A DNA stretch of 64,000 nucleotides from Strongyloides papillosus (lineage: Eukaryota; Nematoda; Chromadorea; Rhabditida; Strongyloididae): contig SRSI01000003.1 of the NCBI GenBank assembly GCA_005656395.1, positions 482,814 to 546,813 on the forward strand. The letters are read 5' to 3'. Both the position numbers and the translations under genes were made by a program. Below the pieces are notes generated by a model that was not told the origin of the DNA, did no database searches, and saw only the letters and a program-made list of their open reading frames with translations. Each line of letters begins with the position of its first letter. Within the stretch, counting starts at the first letter, position 1. Positions 23,751 to 36,004 of this stretch are shown here, piece after piece.

Positions 23751-24422
23751 AAATAGAGTTTCTGTGAACAACAGTTTATCGTTCAAAAAAGATCTCCAAT
23801 AAACTATAAATCACAGTAAAACAGTTTATGAACCAAACCTATAAACCACGTTTGGTTTGAATTTTGTATAAATAAGTAAACCAAACCAAAAAAATTTTAT
23901 CATATATTGAATGACAAAAGATAGAATTGTTACCTAGAATATCTTAAAAGTAAAAGTAAATACATCAATTTCAAATAATAATAATGATCAAAATACAAAA
24001 CAATTTCAGATTATGACTTCTATCATAATAAAGGCCAACTAGATGCTCTAAAATTATGTGTACTTGGATTTTTTTCACAATGAATATGATAAAAGCGGTA
24101 ATAATATTTTGAAATTCTGGATCAAATTAGTAACAAGTTTAAAAATCTTTCAAAATTAGGTACAAAATATGCAGTGTTCTCTAGCAAAAGTGTTGAATGT
24201 GGGAAAATAATTGGCAAATACTGTTACATATTTACAAAATAAAGAAAAAGTTTGAATAATGATAATTTAATTAACGATATTTTTGTATTTTGTAATATTT
24301 AGTTTTATAAATATAACTGTATGGCTTGGTTTGTTATAGATTTATGGTTTAACTACCTGTTTATAAACTTAGTTTAGGTTTGGTTTAAATCACTTTTTTA
24401 ATGGTTTATCGAGGCTCTACTG
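23751..24422. mobile_element. MITE-like non-autonomous DNA element
   Basis: The right end reads, inward on the minus strand, CAGTAGAGCCTCGATAAACC, a pogo/Tc1-like terminal sequence. A weak inverted match (AAATAGAGTTTCTGTGAAC) lies at 23751-23769. Inside both ends are clustered AAACCAAACC-type motifs in opposite orientation (23834-23890 and 24320-24390). No coding capacity. The terminal match is only about 12 of 19 bases and no TA duplication is seen. Confidence 0.4.
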
Positions 24423-26888
24423 AATGATATTTGGAAATTTTAAAATAGTAAACTTTTTATATGAAATTAACATTTCAAGAATAATTAAACATATTTCTTA
24501 AACAATGTTATAAAAATAAATATATTCTAAAATTAAAGTTAAAAACCACAAATTTAATTTTTGCTTCTTAAGGTCGCTGTTTATATAGGTAAGATTTGTT
24601 TACTTAGCACCTTTTATTAGTGACAGAAAATAAATAAAATAAGAAAATAATTTTTGGCAATTATTTTAATATAAGCTATTTTAAATTTCTCAAAATAAAA
24701 ATTTGTTAAAGAAAACTTTCTTAAAAATCTTTTTAATGTTCCCAACTTTTTTTTATGAGCCTTAAAGATAAATGTTTTAGTGATAAAGAAGTAAAAAATA
24801 TGTGATGTGAATATGATAGTTATATAATAATCATCGTGTCACAAATTTAGTTCAATAATTAAGTTTAGATTTAAGTTCTAATAATGTTATTATATTTTTT
24901 TGTTGTTGATTAAATAGTTATCGCTAACAGTTTATAAAGAAAATAAAGATATCATAAGTTTATTCCGACATATAAACTTCTTAAATTATGATTGTTTTTA
25001 TTCAATAGAAAGACCTTTAATTTTGATTATATTGAATAAAAAAAAACATTTCTCTACTATTTTCTACAATCATGTCATAAATGTTTATTATCTGAAAGCG
25101 TATTAATTAATAATTAACAAAAAAACCTTGACGTTACAGAAAAAAAAATCAATATTTTTTATTATATAATAAATTATTATGCCCAACGTTATCATTTAAA
25201 AGTAATATTGTAAAATATTACAATAAAAAGTTGAATCTTTATTATTAAAAATAACTAGGTTGATTGGTTTTATTTAAAAGAATTACGGTTTTTTTAAGTC
25301 GAAATAATTTATTATAATTTTAGAGATACATAAGTCGACATGTACTTAGAATATTTCCATTTATTATATAAAATCTTGATGACAGAAAGGATTTTTACAA
25401 AAATAGTAAATAACATTATTCTAACACATTGGTGAGCTAAGTTATTGTATCGTATATTTGAGAATTATCCTGTATAGGTATATTTTTAAATTTTTGAAAT
25501 TCTTAATAATGTCATATTTAATGTATTTTAAAGAGAGTTCAAGTTAAATTACGATAGTATAAAAGATAATTTAAATTCAATTTATAAGTTATTAATTAAG
25601 GTAATTAAAAATGCAAACAACTTTTAAAAATATCACTATAACTGAACTTCTTAAATATAAAACATTATTTAGAATTTATAAAATTTTGCTATTTAATAAT
25701 TTTTTTACACTAAAATTTAAAAACAAAAGTTACGACTATTTTAATGAAACACATGAACAATTTTCTTATATTTTTCTTAATATATTTTTTATTGTTTTTT
25801 TAAATATAGTTGCACCGTCTTTTTCTTTATTTAATGATAAAATTGTTTTAAAAAATGAGTTATTATAAAATCGTATAATTTAAAAAAATTTTAATTTTTT
25901 ACTTCTATGTCAATAAATACAACTAGTTCAATTAATAAGCAGTTTTTTTCTTTTAAAATCACTCAATATAAACATATAAAAAATTTGCTATTTATAATTA
26001 ATAAACATCATAATCATAAACCATAAATAAGTGAATATAATTAATTAATTTAGCATACATATTACTCTGAATGAACATATCATCATCGAATATTTGTTTA
26101 GTGTAATTCATATTTCACAGTATGCACAAAAATTGAAAGCATCATTTATGTATAATGTAAAGATCTCACAAAATGTCACAATGACATGAATGTATCTAGT
26201 AATCGTCGCGTATGGTCGCACTAATTTAGACAACTTTTTGTTTTCTTTACATGAATAAAGATTATCTAGCAAATAGTGAACAAAAACAAATAAAATTTCA
26301 GTTAAAAGATATTTGAAAAAATTAAGCACAACTAGTCTAAATTTTAATAATAATAAAAAAAATGGAAAAAAATTGTTAGATAATGTTTTCAACTTTATGA
26401 AAAGAACAACAGAAATTTCGAAAATGATGGAGAAATAAAGCGTTTAAATTTTTTTCATAATGAATATAATTAAAGTATTCAGAGTTTTTCAATTTTTAAA
26501 TCCAATAAATTTACAGATTAAAAAAACTTTTAAAATTAGGTGTAAGATTTTTAATGTTTTTGATTAAAGTAATGAATGTAAGAATTATTCAACAAATAAT
26601 TCTACATATTTATAAACCAAAGAAAGAATTTAAATATAGTATGATTTAACGAAATCATTGTAACAATTTAAAAAAAAGTGTAGTTTTTTCAATGTTAACG
26701 TATTTTAATAATCTTATATCTATCTGAAAACTTAAAATCTCACTTAAAAAATTTCTTTAAGTGGAATAAAATTGATTTATTATATAATTACAATCTTTTA
26801 TATGATTTTTATTTTTTTCTATGAATTTTATGATTTGTTAATTTTTCAAAATTATGTAACTTTTTTTAAACATAATAACGTTTTATAA
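24423..26888. other. intergenic, A+T-rich, no supported gene
   Basis: Contains an 85-codon frame at 25611-25868, rich in Phe, Ile, Asn and Lys, with no recognisable domain; it is not supported as a gene. Nothing else was found. Confidence 0.55.
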
Positions 26889-26892
26889 TACA

Positions 26893-27060
26893 CACATTAA
26901 AAAAACGTTCATTTTCCGTCCCAAAGGTTCATTTTTCGTCCATAGTTCATTTTCTGTCCTATGAAGAAAAAAATATTCAAATTTTTAGATAATTTTAAAA
27001 ATTAATTTTGACCGCTAACGCAATGCGATTTAATTTTGTCCGCTAAAATTTAATAGAAAT
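26893..27060 (+). repeat. left inverted terminus of the 26.9-41.3 kb island
   Basis: Starts CACATTAAAAAAACGT, then repeats the motif TTCATTTTYCGTCC three times within about 65 bp, followed by TTGTCCGCTAAA. The same building blocks occur in inverted orientation at 41095-41258. No target-site duplication was found. Confidence 0.6.
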
Positions 27061-27267
27061 AAGCGGAATTTTATTAGATGACTCATAATGGTTACCTATA
27101 GTTTTTTCAATGAAACTTAAAATCCTATGACAAAACAGTTTTATTTTAACTTTTGCAGTTTTTTACTATATTAAAAATGAAAACATTTTTTTCACATAGC
27201 GTTTATTAATTAAAAATAATATTTTAAACAAAAAATGGCAAAGCGTTTAAATATTAAAAAAATATTT

Positions 27268-27528
27268 TTAATTGTTCCTTCCATTTTTTCCTGTGATTCT
27301 GTCCCATTCATTGCTTGTGAATGGGACATCAAGCTTTTCACTCATAGCGATTAATTTTTCTGACCTATTTTCGAGAATGTAACAATAACATTTTGTTTTA
27401 CCTAAATTATCCACTGAAGATTGAAGATTACTCATTGCTTGTCCCATTTTCTCATCCCAAGATTCTTGATTTTGTCCATTGAGATCCATAGACTTGGAAG
27501 CTTTTAAAATGTCTTGAAAAGTGCTCAT
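27268..27528 (-). CDS. small coiled-coil protein, 86 aa, unknown function
   Basis: ATG at 27528. The product is hydrophilic with heptad-like spacing (MGQAMSNLQSSVDNLG, then SEKLIAMSEKLDVPF), and its composition is unlike noise frames. The central stretch CYCYILENR is out of character and could mark a local frame disturbance. It lies about 180 bp downstream of another small coiled-coil gene on the same strand. No known family is recognised. Confidence 0.5.
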   Translation of the reverse strand: MSTFQDILKASKSMDLNGQNQESWDEKMGQAMSNLQSSVDNLGKTKCYCYILENRSEKLIAMSEKLDVPFTSNEWDRITGKNGRNN

Positions 27529-27705
27529 ATTCTAAAAATAAAAAGTTATACAATTTAAAATTAGACGAAAAAAAGTAATACACTGCACATAACAGTTAGA
27601 AAAAATATAGTTTCACACTGACGATTTATTTTAAAAAATTTTTAAAAACTTAATACACATAGCGTTTTAATAAATAAAAAAAATAACTTTTTCAAAAATA
27701 TGCCA

Positions 27706-28042
27706 TTAGCGGCCTTCATCAAAGATTCCTCTCAAAGTGGTTAATTGTTTTCCAACAGTATCAATTACTTCTGCAGTATTAGTACACTTTTTTTCATCAT
27801 ACTCGCTTTACCTTCCAATTGTTTACACTCATTGCGTTTTTCTTCACTGAAGTCTTTGAACTTGTCAACAACATGTCTCATTCTTTTTTCACACATAGCC
27901 ATTCTTTGATTTAATTCTTCAATTTTTTGGAACATGGCTACTGTTTTCGCCTAAAAGTATTTTTACAATTTAAAATTATTATAAAACTTACAGTTACATA
28001 ATCGTTAAATTTCTTGTAATCCTCTCCTTTTTGTGAATCCAT
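27706..28042 (-). pseudogene. small coiled-coil gene, two exons, one frameshift
   Basis: Exon 1 (27992-28042) encodes MDSQKGEDYKKFNDYVT. A 41-bp GT-AG intron follows, then exon 2 from 27950. Exon 2 is strongly helical (FQKIEELNQRMAMCEKRM) but terminates early in frame. A neighbouring frame, reached by one base near 27805-27810, continues with coherent helical sequence (AEVIDTVGKQLTTLRGIF) to TAA at 27706. The break lies next to a short A run. The intended product would be near 98 residues. Function unknown; its size and heptads resemble small subunits of multi-helix complexes, but that is only an analogy. Confidence 0.5.
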
Positions 28043-28437
28043 TTTAAATCTAAAAAAATAAATTTAGATAGAAAAAGTTACTAAAATAACGATAAAATTG
28101 GGAAACGAAATAAAATGGTGAAGTTTAAAGGGATAACTAAGAAGATCTCTCATAGCGTTTTTAAAAATATATTTTGAGGAGATACATCTTTCACTGAAAC
28201 TTTATTTTTACATAAAGATTATTTTAAAAATAACAAAATTTTATTTTGTTATGTATTTATATTTCTATTTATTTTGTATTTCTATTAAATAAATTTTCTT
28301 ATTTTACACAACTATTTGTTTTTAAAATTTCATAAATTTTAAATCGTGTTTATTAGTAATATATTTATGAAATATCTATCTTCTTATTATACTTTTTTTC
28401 AGATATAACATTTACTGTTATTTTAAATTGCTATAAG

Positions 28438-28772
28438 ATGAATGATTCAAAATTATCACCAGAACAGATGTAGGTTTTCTTTCTTCCCTCTGAATCTATT
28501 TTTTTAAGGAATGCTCTAAATCAAATGTTGAATACCATTGAAAAAGAAATAAATGAGGCTGAAAGAATGGTAACAGCTATCGAAAAAGACGTCGATGAGT
28601 TAGAAGAAACATATAGATCGTTGAAAAAAACAGTAACATTAGGAAATTAGTAAACCACATAAACTTTTCTGATGATAATTTTAAAGTTGCTGAACATTTA
28701 TGGTATGATAAAAGTAAAAATAGAAGTAATGGATCAAGTGTATTGGCAAAAGCAATCAAAAGATATAGTTAA
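28438..28772 (+). pseudogene. small coiled-coil gene, two exons, one frameshift in an A7 run
   Basis: Exon 1 (28438-28469, MNDSKLSPEQ) is spliced by a 39-bp intron to exon 2 at 28509. Exon 2 reads LNTIEKEINEAERMVTAIEK and DVDELEETYRSLKK, a clear coiled coil. The frame stops at TAG 28648-28650. Moving one base at the seven-A run 28624-28630 opens a coherent hydrophilic tail (VNHINFSDDNFKVAEHLWYD) to TAA at 28770-28772, about 98 residues in all. It is divergent from the other small genes and on the opposite strand. No family is recognised. Confidence 0.5.
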
Positions 28773-28988
28773 ACTTTTAAACAGCTATGTGATTTTATTT
28801 TTTTTTGATGAAGGTCTATGTGCTAAATAGTTATCTTGATGTTTTAATTCAATTTCTCTTCTAATTACAGAAGTTAAAAGTAAGTGTGAAAAAATTAATT
28901 CTGAAGCTTCTTATTTTAGTCGTCTATGTGTAAATAAATTGTTTTCAACTAGTTAATTTTTTAAATTCATGAAAGTGAATTTATCCAG

Positions 28989-29819
28989 ATGGCTGGAAGA
29001 GCAGGCCGACGTGGACTTGATTCTCAAGGCACCGTCGTATTATCCTTAACTGAAACCGTCAATGAGAAATATTTATTAGATCTCTTGAGTCCAACATCAG
29101 AAGATCTAAAAAGCCAAATGAATATATCTTATAAAGATATACTCTTTTATGCTAAAAACTCGAGTCTCCAGGATTTACAGGAAACGATAAACTTATCGTT
29201 TTGGAATTTTAGCAAAAGAGGATTAGAAAATGCATTCGCCATGTGTAACAAGAAATTGAAACTTCTTAAAAGTGAAGGTTTTCTCACTAATGATAATAAA
29301 ATAACACCAAAAGGTTCAATTGCATTAGCTGCAAGATTCAATCCTAACTATCTTGCAATTGGAGAATTACTTAACAGCAATGCGATTTCTTTTATGGGAT
29401 ATGATGGAATAATTGAAATATTTTCAATACTCCAGAAAAGTGATGAAGCCGGAGATGAGGATACTAAAAGTGTAGATTCTATATATAGAAAACTTGTAGA
29501 AACGCAATGTGGAAAAATTTTTGATTATGAGAAAAAACATGAAATTGTAAAGTCCGGAGCAGTTTTCAGTTCTCCAGTTGTCTTAAATTACATAACCGCA
29601 ATGAGAGATATTTACAGAGGTAAACCCATACCTGGAGTTTCTGAGGTTAAATATATATATAAGGGCAGTCTTATCAAAAAAGTAAGAGAATTAAGACTTC
29701 TACTTGAAAGTCTTTCAAAGAGCTATGGGTTAAGTGATAATATCAGAAGAGCATTTAAAACAATTGCTAAAAATTTAAAAAATGTTGAAAAAAATGATAC
29801 TTCTATGTTGGAATTGTAA
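28989..29819 (+). pseudogene. Ski2/Mtr4-type RNA helicase, C-terminal fragment
   Basis: The fragment opens directly after an acceptor-like ATCCAG with MAGRAGRRGLDSQGTVVL, helicase motif VI of the Ski2/Mtr4 family. It continues through a winged-helix region (LKSQMNISYKDILFY) and a DSHCT-like end (YKGSLIKKVRELRLLLESL) to TAA at 29817-29819. These enzymes feed RNA to the exosome. Everything 5' of motif VI, including the ATP-binding motifs, is absent from the preceding sequence, so this cannot be a working helicase. The 276-codon remnant itself has no stop or frameshift. The start exactly at an exon boundary suggests genomic duplication of 3' exons rather than retroposition. Confidence 0.75.
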
Positions 29820-32407
29820 AAATTAGACCGCTCTGTGTTTTTCTATTTTGTAACAGTTTACAAAACACTATGAATTTTCTTTATTTTATAGTATCTTATA
29901 CTATTCTTTAAGTTGTAGATTTTTTACTTAAACCGCAATGAGTTTTATATTATTGTATAAATATTTGATACATTTTTTTATTTTATATAATTTTTTATTT
30001 TTATCAAACGCTATATGTTATTTTTTTTATATTTTATAATACTTAAAAAAGCATTGTTTTTTTTGTATTATCTTTGATAAATTTGTTTTTTATTGTATAA
30101 TGTTTTAGTAACTGAGAGTAATTGTAACAAAAATGGCACATGTACTTATGTGTCAATGTATATCTCTTCATTGGCTGTCTGTTCTTTCTCCAAATGTTCT
30201 AGTGGTGTTTGTATACAAGTTGTAGTCCACGTTTTGCTAAAGAGAATACAACCTTGTGATACTGTTGAAAGATTCTTGAGGAAAAATTATATGATTTTGG
30301 ATTACTCTAAATTTTTCATAGTATGATTTTTCTTTTATCTTTTTTGTCATCGAAAATCTTATTGTTTTTCAAGCTTTCAAAATATGGTGATTAACTACAT
30401 ACATTTTATAAGTATCTAATCCTGCTAAAATCTTCCTTTATTCTTACGGACAATGTTAAGAATTCACAGACATGACTCTTTCAAAATTTTGATTATTACA
30501 TAATATTCTTGATAGAAATTTTAGAATCTTTAAAGATTACAAAAATAACGTATTTTGAAAATATACCTTATTTTGATAATTACATAATATAGAATTGATG
30601 TAAAAAATACATTTGAAGCATTTAACATTTGGAAATTAAACGATTTTATTGATTATTGAATGAAGAAATTAAAACTCTCTCAGAAAAGATATTTGAAAAA
30701 AATGACATATTAATTATTCTTTTTTCAAAAGTGAAGAATAAAAATTGTTATACCAATTTTCAACCGTATTTATAAAAAAAATAAAACATTACACTTTAAA
30801 AATTTTTCTAAAAAACATAAAATTAAAGACTATATCAAATTTGGAAATTTATTATGTTTAATACCTTTCAAATTGACATACATTTTAAATATAACCATCA
30901 TGATTTTTCATAAATGATTATATAATATAAAAATATATTCCGATGATACAACTTATGAAAAGAAAAAATTTATTAAATAAGGTTTTGGTCTATTTTGGTT
31001 TTTTTGTACGATATTATAAAAAAGTGGAATGTAATCCAATAACATGTATTATTAGTAAACGTTTTATTTTATGGTTATTTCATTATTATAGATAAAATCA
31101 GCAATTTAGGTAATTATTTAGTTTTATTTAACTTATTCTCCAAATTTTTTCACATTATTAAAATCAAAAGTAGTGTATAAAAGAAAAATGTTTTTTATCT
31201 GATAAGTTTATATACAACTAAATCATATTTTTAACATTTCATTTCAGGTATATTCATATATCAAATGTAGCACAAGGAGAAGTTATTATCATAATGATAA
31301 ATATATTACATCAAATAAATTACAACTCCAAAGTTTTGGTTTCTGTCCTTAGTCATAGTAAAAAAGAAACAACTACTGATTATGATGGTAGTGAGGTGCT
31401 ACCAATGTTAAATTTAGATTCTAAAAGACAAAGTTTTTATATGAGAAAAGTACATAATTCTAATGAAGTTATTATGATGAAAACATAAATTTCACTTCAT
31501 AATAAATACATAAGAAAGGAATGCTGTAATTGTAATGGGAAAATAAAGTAAAATAAGAGGAAGAGAAGTAGTACACAAAAAAATTATCTACATTAGATGA
31601 GTATTCTTAAAGCTCTTGAGACTTCCACTGAGAAAGAGATGTTAAAAAATAGAGGAAACAATATAATTAGGAGACATTGACAAACCTGATAAAAAATACC
31701 AACATAATATTTGTGTAGCAAAACAAAATACAAAATTTTACAAATCGTTATATTCTACTAATTAATCAACCTGTCAGATATTAGAAAATTCTCTTGTAAA
31801 AAAAGGCTGTTGCTTCTAACAATTTCCAACGATCACTACTTGTAGTTCACATGAAAAAACTCATATACCTGATGTTTTTATAAAAATTGCATAGAAGCAC
31901 ATTCAAAAACATAAGAGGTAAGTTTATTATATTATTTTCAATTTTTTTATATATGTTTTTTGAATGATTCCAGATTTGAAGAAAAATTACTTGATGATTA
32001 CGCTGCAGCTAAAAAAAATTAACGTCAATAAGATTACCAAAATGGATATTTTCACTATTGAGAAAAACGTAGTTGATAAAATATGTTTAAAATAAAGGTT
32101 CAACGAATAACCAAAAAATTTAAATTATGTATCATCCATTTCTATTTATTCATAAACCATTTACAGGTAGGAAACTTGAGTATTTTAATTTGTGCAATTG
32201 TTTATTTTATTTTTTACAGACAAAAATTATAATTTTTAAAATGTGGTATTACTAAGAATAACATTGGAGGCATAGTAAAATTTAAAGACGACAATGTTTT
32301 TTTAACATTATTACTTGTAAAACAAATCTGATTTTGAGTAAATAACTACAATTTAATTCGTTCTATAGTTGAATATGTTTGTAAAATGAAAATATTAAAA
32401 TAATTTT
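29820..32407. other. A+T-rich spacer with possible exon relics
   Basis: Three short coding-like pieces follow acceptor-like sites: 30107-30326 (cysteine-rich, SNCNKNGTC..CSSGVC), 31249-31488 (YIHISNVAQGEVIIIMINIL) and about 31972-32022 (FEEKLLDDYAAAKK). None can be joined into a gene or assigned to a family. They look like further decayed exons of the same island. Confidence 0.35.
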
Positions 32408-35400
32408 TTAACATGCAACCAAAAAACATAAGAGTAAAATTTTAAAAAGTTTATTTTCAAACAAACTTTCTATAAATGGTCGACCCGTGTAATTAACAAC
32501 GAATGTTGATATTTGTAAAGTCATTCCAAGAAGATAAACAGAAGAATTAAGTAATGATAGTTTAAATTTCGTCTCTGCTGTAACTTTTTCAGTTGGTTGT
32601 TCATACGTCGAAGCAAGATCAACAATATATAAAAGACAAAAGAAATGAACACAAAATTGAAGAGATATCGTTAGAATAGTATAGACATTGAAAATATTGG
32701 CCATTGGTTTCTCTCTTGATAATATTTTTAATGGTTTTGATCGTGTTATAAATAAAAAGCATGCAGCTAGAAGCATACCTTGAAGTGTTTGTTGGTAATC
32801 AGAAGAACGTATACCCGATGAGTATAATACTGATTGAGAATAAGCTGATACCAAAGCATTTAAAGCAAGAATTTTAAACATCTGTAATGTAACTACAAGA
32901 GTACATCTTCCTTGTTTTATAATATTACAAATAGAAGCAATTGAAGTAAATTTCGATGTAAAGGGGGCTGCAATAGAAGCGTCACCAAGTTTGACGATCG
33001 ATGGTTCTTCAGATTCTAATTCTTCAATTAATTTCTGGAATTTTTTCTGTTGGTCGTTCATCTGTTTATGATATGGATGGTCAGGAGGTAAACGTTCTCT
33101 CAAGAATTCAGGAAATTGTGGAGGTGGTACAGGTTTTTGTCTTGCAACTGGGATTTCTCCGTTGTTTGCTTTTGTGGCATCAAAAGGATGGGACAAAAGA
33201 GCAACACCAACATGAGAATGTTTTAATGAACCTACATCATTAGTTCCGTCACCACACATTAATGTAACATATCCTTGATTTTTTAATTAATTAATTACTT
33301 GTTCCTTTTGTTTTGGTGCTATTCGTGCATAAATCTTTATATTTTTTAAAATCGTTCTTAGGAACATACGTTCTTTTTCAAATAAATATGCAAAACCACT
33401 TCCAGTTACACATAATTCATGGAGATTAAAGAATTGATGAGAATTATTTTTCAGTTCCTCTTTTTTCGTTTCATCAACTGATTGCCAGTACCATTCATCA
33501 CTTTTGTTTTGCAAAATCATAATTTCTTTTCCTTCTTCCGTGAATTTTAATTCTTTAGATACATGACAAGCGGTCAATGGGTTATCACCTGTAATCATAA
33601 CAACACTATGACATGATTCTTTAATTTCTTTAACCATGGCTTTCGTGTCTTTCTTTAATGGACATGAGATAACCAAAAAACCGGCAAATGTTAGTCCCTT
33701 TTCTAATTCATCTCTTGAAATATTTCGAATGTTATTTTTATCTAAATTTCCTAAGCTAGAATAACCTAAGGTTAATACACGGTAACCTTTTTGAGCTAGT
33801 GATTTGTATCCTTCAACATAACCTTCTGGAATAGAACTGAACATACTTTCCAACACTTCTGGTGCTCCTTTAACTGCAGTTATCATAACTGGTTCACTAC
33901 CTTGAGGTATATATCCAGCAACAATTGTCATTCTTTTAAGTTGACTACTAAAATGATATGTTTAGAAAATTCTGATAGCCGGAGCTTGTCCACTACTTGG
34001 AGAAACCAAATCATTTTCCACAATATTACAATCTACCCAATTAAATGTTACTTTTTCAAGTGGATCACCTACTAATTCTTTATCAATCATTATCAATGAA
34101 TGACATGAAGCCAACACTCTTAATGTTACATCATCTATTTCATTTTTATTTTTTAATGATATTTTTTTACTTTCATCTATAATACCAACACCATCGACTA
34201 CAAGATTGTCAGTTGTAAGAGTACCAGGTTTATCAAAACAACAAACGCCTATTTTTTCAGCAAATGGAATTCTAAATGATTCAGTACGAAAAATTCCTAA
34301 TTTATGTAAAGCAACTAATGAATTATTTACTGCTAAAGACAATTCTAACGGAAGTTCCGGGGACACAACACTAGTAATGACCAATGAACATTCTACAAGT
34401 GTATGGAACTTATTGTAATTTTCTTCCAAACTTCTTGTTTGCCAAAGATGAATTGCAGCAGCAATTGCAAAAACTAGCAAAAACAAGATAAATGCGAATG
34501 TTTCAAAGTTATCAGCAGTAACACTTCTAACACCAAACAAAATTGTTCTTAGTAAAGAACCTCGTGATGTACTGAAACCTGTCTGTAATACATAGCATAA
34601 AACTCCGTTATCAGAGGGTCTTAGAATAGAATCACCTTTGGTGTATTCATACGTATGTTGGATAATTTTAGTTCCACCAAATAGCACGTGAATTTTTCAT
34701 ATCGGTTTGGTAATAAAACTATCTATCTGCTTCCAATGTCTGTATAGATTCTTTCATTTGAGAAACACTCTCACCTATTAACATAGATTCATCAAATATA
34801 CAACTTCCATGCAAAAATAATAAATCACAAGGTACATTATTATCATTTAAACTCAACCCAATAGATGTTAAATCACAAACAAGCGATTTATCAGAAATAA
34901 TTTTTACCCATTTCTTATTTCTATAAACATCAACTGGATAAGGTTTGTTTCCCATATTTCTAATCATCGTCATATTCATCATCTGTTGTTTCACAATAAG
35001 CATTTCAAACATTGCTAACATACTTAAAGTAAATAATGAGTAATAAACCAAATCTTCAAAACACCATAAACCAACACAAAAAACTTGAAAGACAAAAAAT
35101 GGAGCTGTAGCTCGTTCAATAAATAACTCCATAAATGAAGGAACAACCATTTCCATTTTATTGTCTCCAAATTTCAATTTTGTTTCTTTGATTATTACTT
35201 CTGAAGTTAATCCGACCCAAGAGTTAAAATAATTAAAAGATCTATTGTTATCAAATGTTAATTGATTAAATCTTTTTTTTTCGCTATCATAAACATATAT
35301 AACCTTTTGAAAATCTATCCATGTTTTAATTTTACCATCATTAATATGTGATCTTCTAATAGGAACAATCTCGGACCCTCCATTATTGGCAGTCAAGGAA

Positions 35401-35758
35401 ACTAATGCATGCGTTGCAAATTTGATATCTTTTTCAGACGAACAAGACAATAAATAATAAAATTCATTAAACCAAAATGAAAACAATCCCCAAAAAACCT
35501 AATTAAATAATAATTATAGATAAAATAATTGTAAACATACTTGAATCATAAAAACACAAACTGATACAACAACAAATGTAAACCAATATTTTTCATCGCT
35601 GTAATATGTACTCCATAATATTCCGATCCCTAAATAGATAAATATAGATGGTGTTACGTGGAAATGTAGATAAATATAGATGGTATTACATGGAAATGTA
35701 GATAAATAGGCTTTATCTTGCATGTTCTTATGGATTCAACCAATCCATCAAAAGTCAT
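32408..35758 (-). pseudogene. catp-8: P5A-type P-type ATPase (ATP13A1/CATP-8-like), multiply disabled
   Basis: The start is ATG 35758 (MTFDGLVESIR). One 43-bp GT-AG intron is recognisable near 35499-35541. The order matches ER-membrane P5A ATPases, which remove mistargeted transmembrane helices: N-terminal membrane region, A domain (FDESMLIGES), P5A signature region (SPELPLELSLAVN), phosphorylation loop (CFDKPGTLT), [18 protein letters not shown] and C-terminal helices. Damage: a 32-bp tandem duplication at 35637-35700 shifts the frame; one-base shift at a GATA repeat near 34719-34729; TGA at 34697-34699; TAA at 33962-33964 and 33287-33289. The invariant DKTGT is DKPGT (34226-34228), and TGES is IGES. 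The last stretch of the C-terminus is missing. Most nonsense positions correspond to Gln, Arg or Ser codons in relatives. Confidence 0.88.
35637..35700 (-). repeat. 32-bp tandem duplication inside ATPase exon 1
   Basis: Two copies of a 32-bp unit with two mismatches (GTGTTACG versus GTATTACA) repeat the coding segment around PSIFIY. Since 32 is not a multiple of 3, the reading frame is lost; ignoring one copy makes the exon collinear with the family. Confidence 0.85.
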
Positions 35759-36004
35759 CTTATATAAATGATTATCACTTTTACTTATAACCTATATTAT
35801 CATAAGTCTCAAACTGGGTTTTATAAACCTTTAAAACTTTATTTAAGTCAAGATAAGCCTTAGTGCAGTTGTTTTCGTTTGAAAACTTTAAATATCTAAA
35901 AGTTATCAAACTTACAATATCTTATTGATTATTTTATCTTCCATATAGGGGTTAAAAGAAATACTTTAAAAAAATAACATTGTTTAAACTTAAAAACACC
36001 ATGT

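Noticed and set aside
25611..25868. 85-codon plus-strand reading frame
   Set aside because: Composition is dominated by Phe, Ile, Asn and Lys as expected from A+T-rich noise; no domain, paralogue or splice partner.
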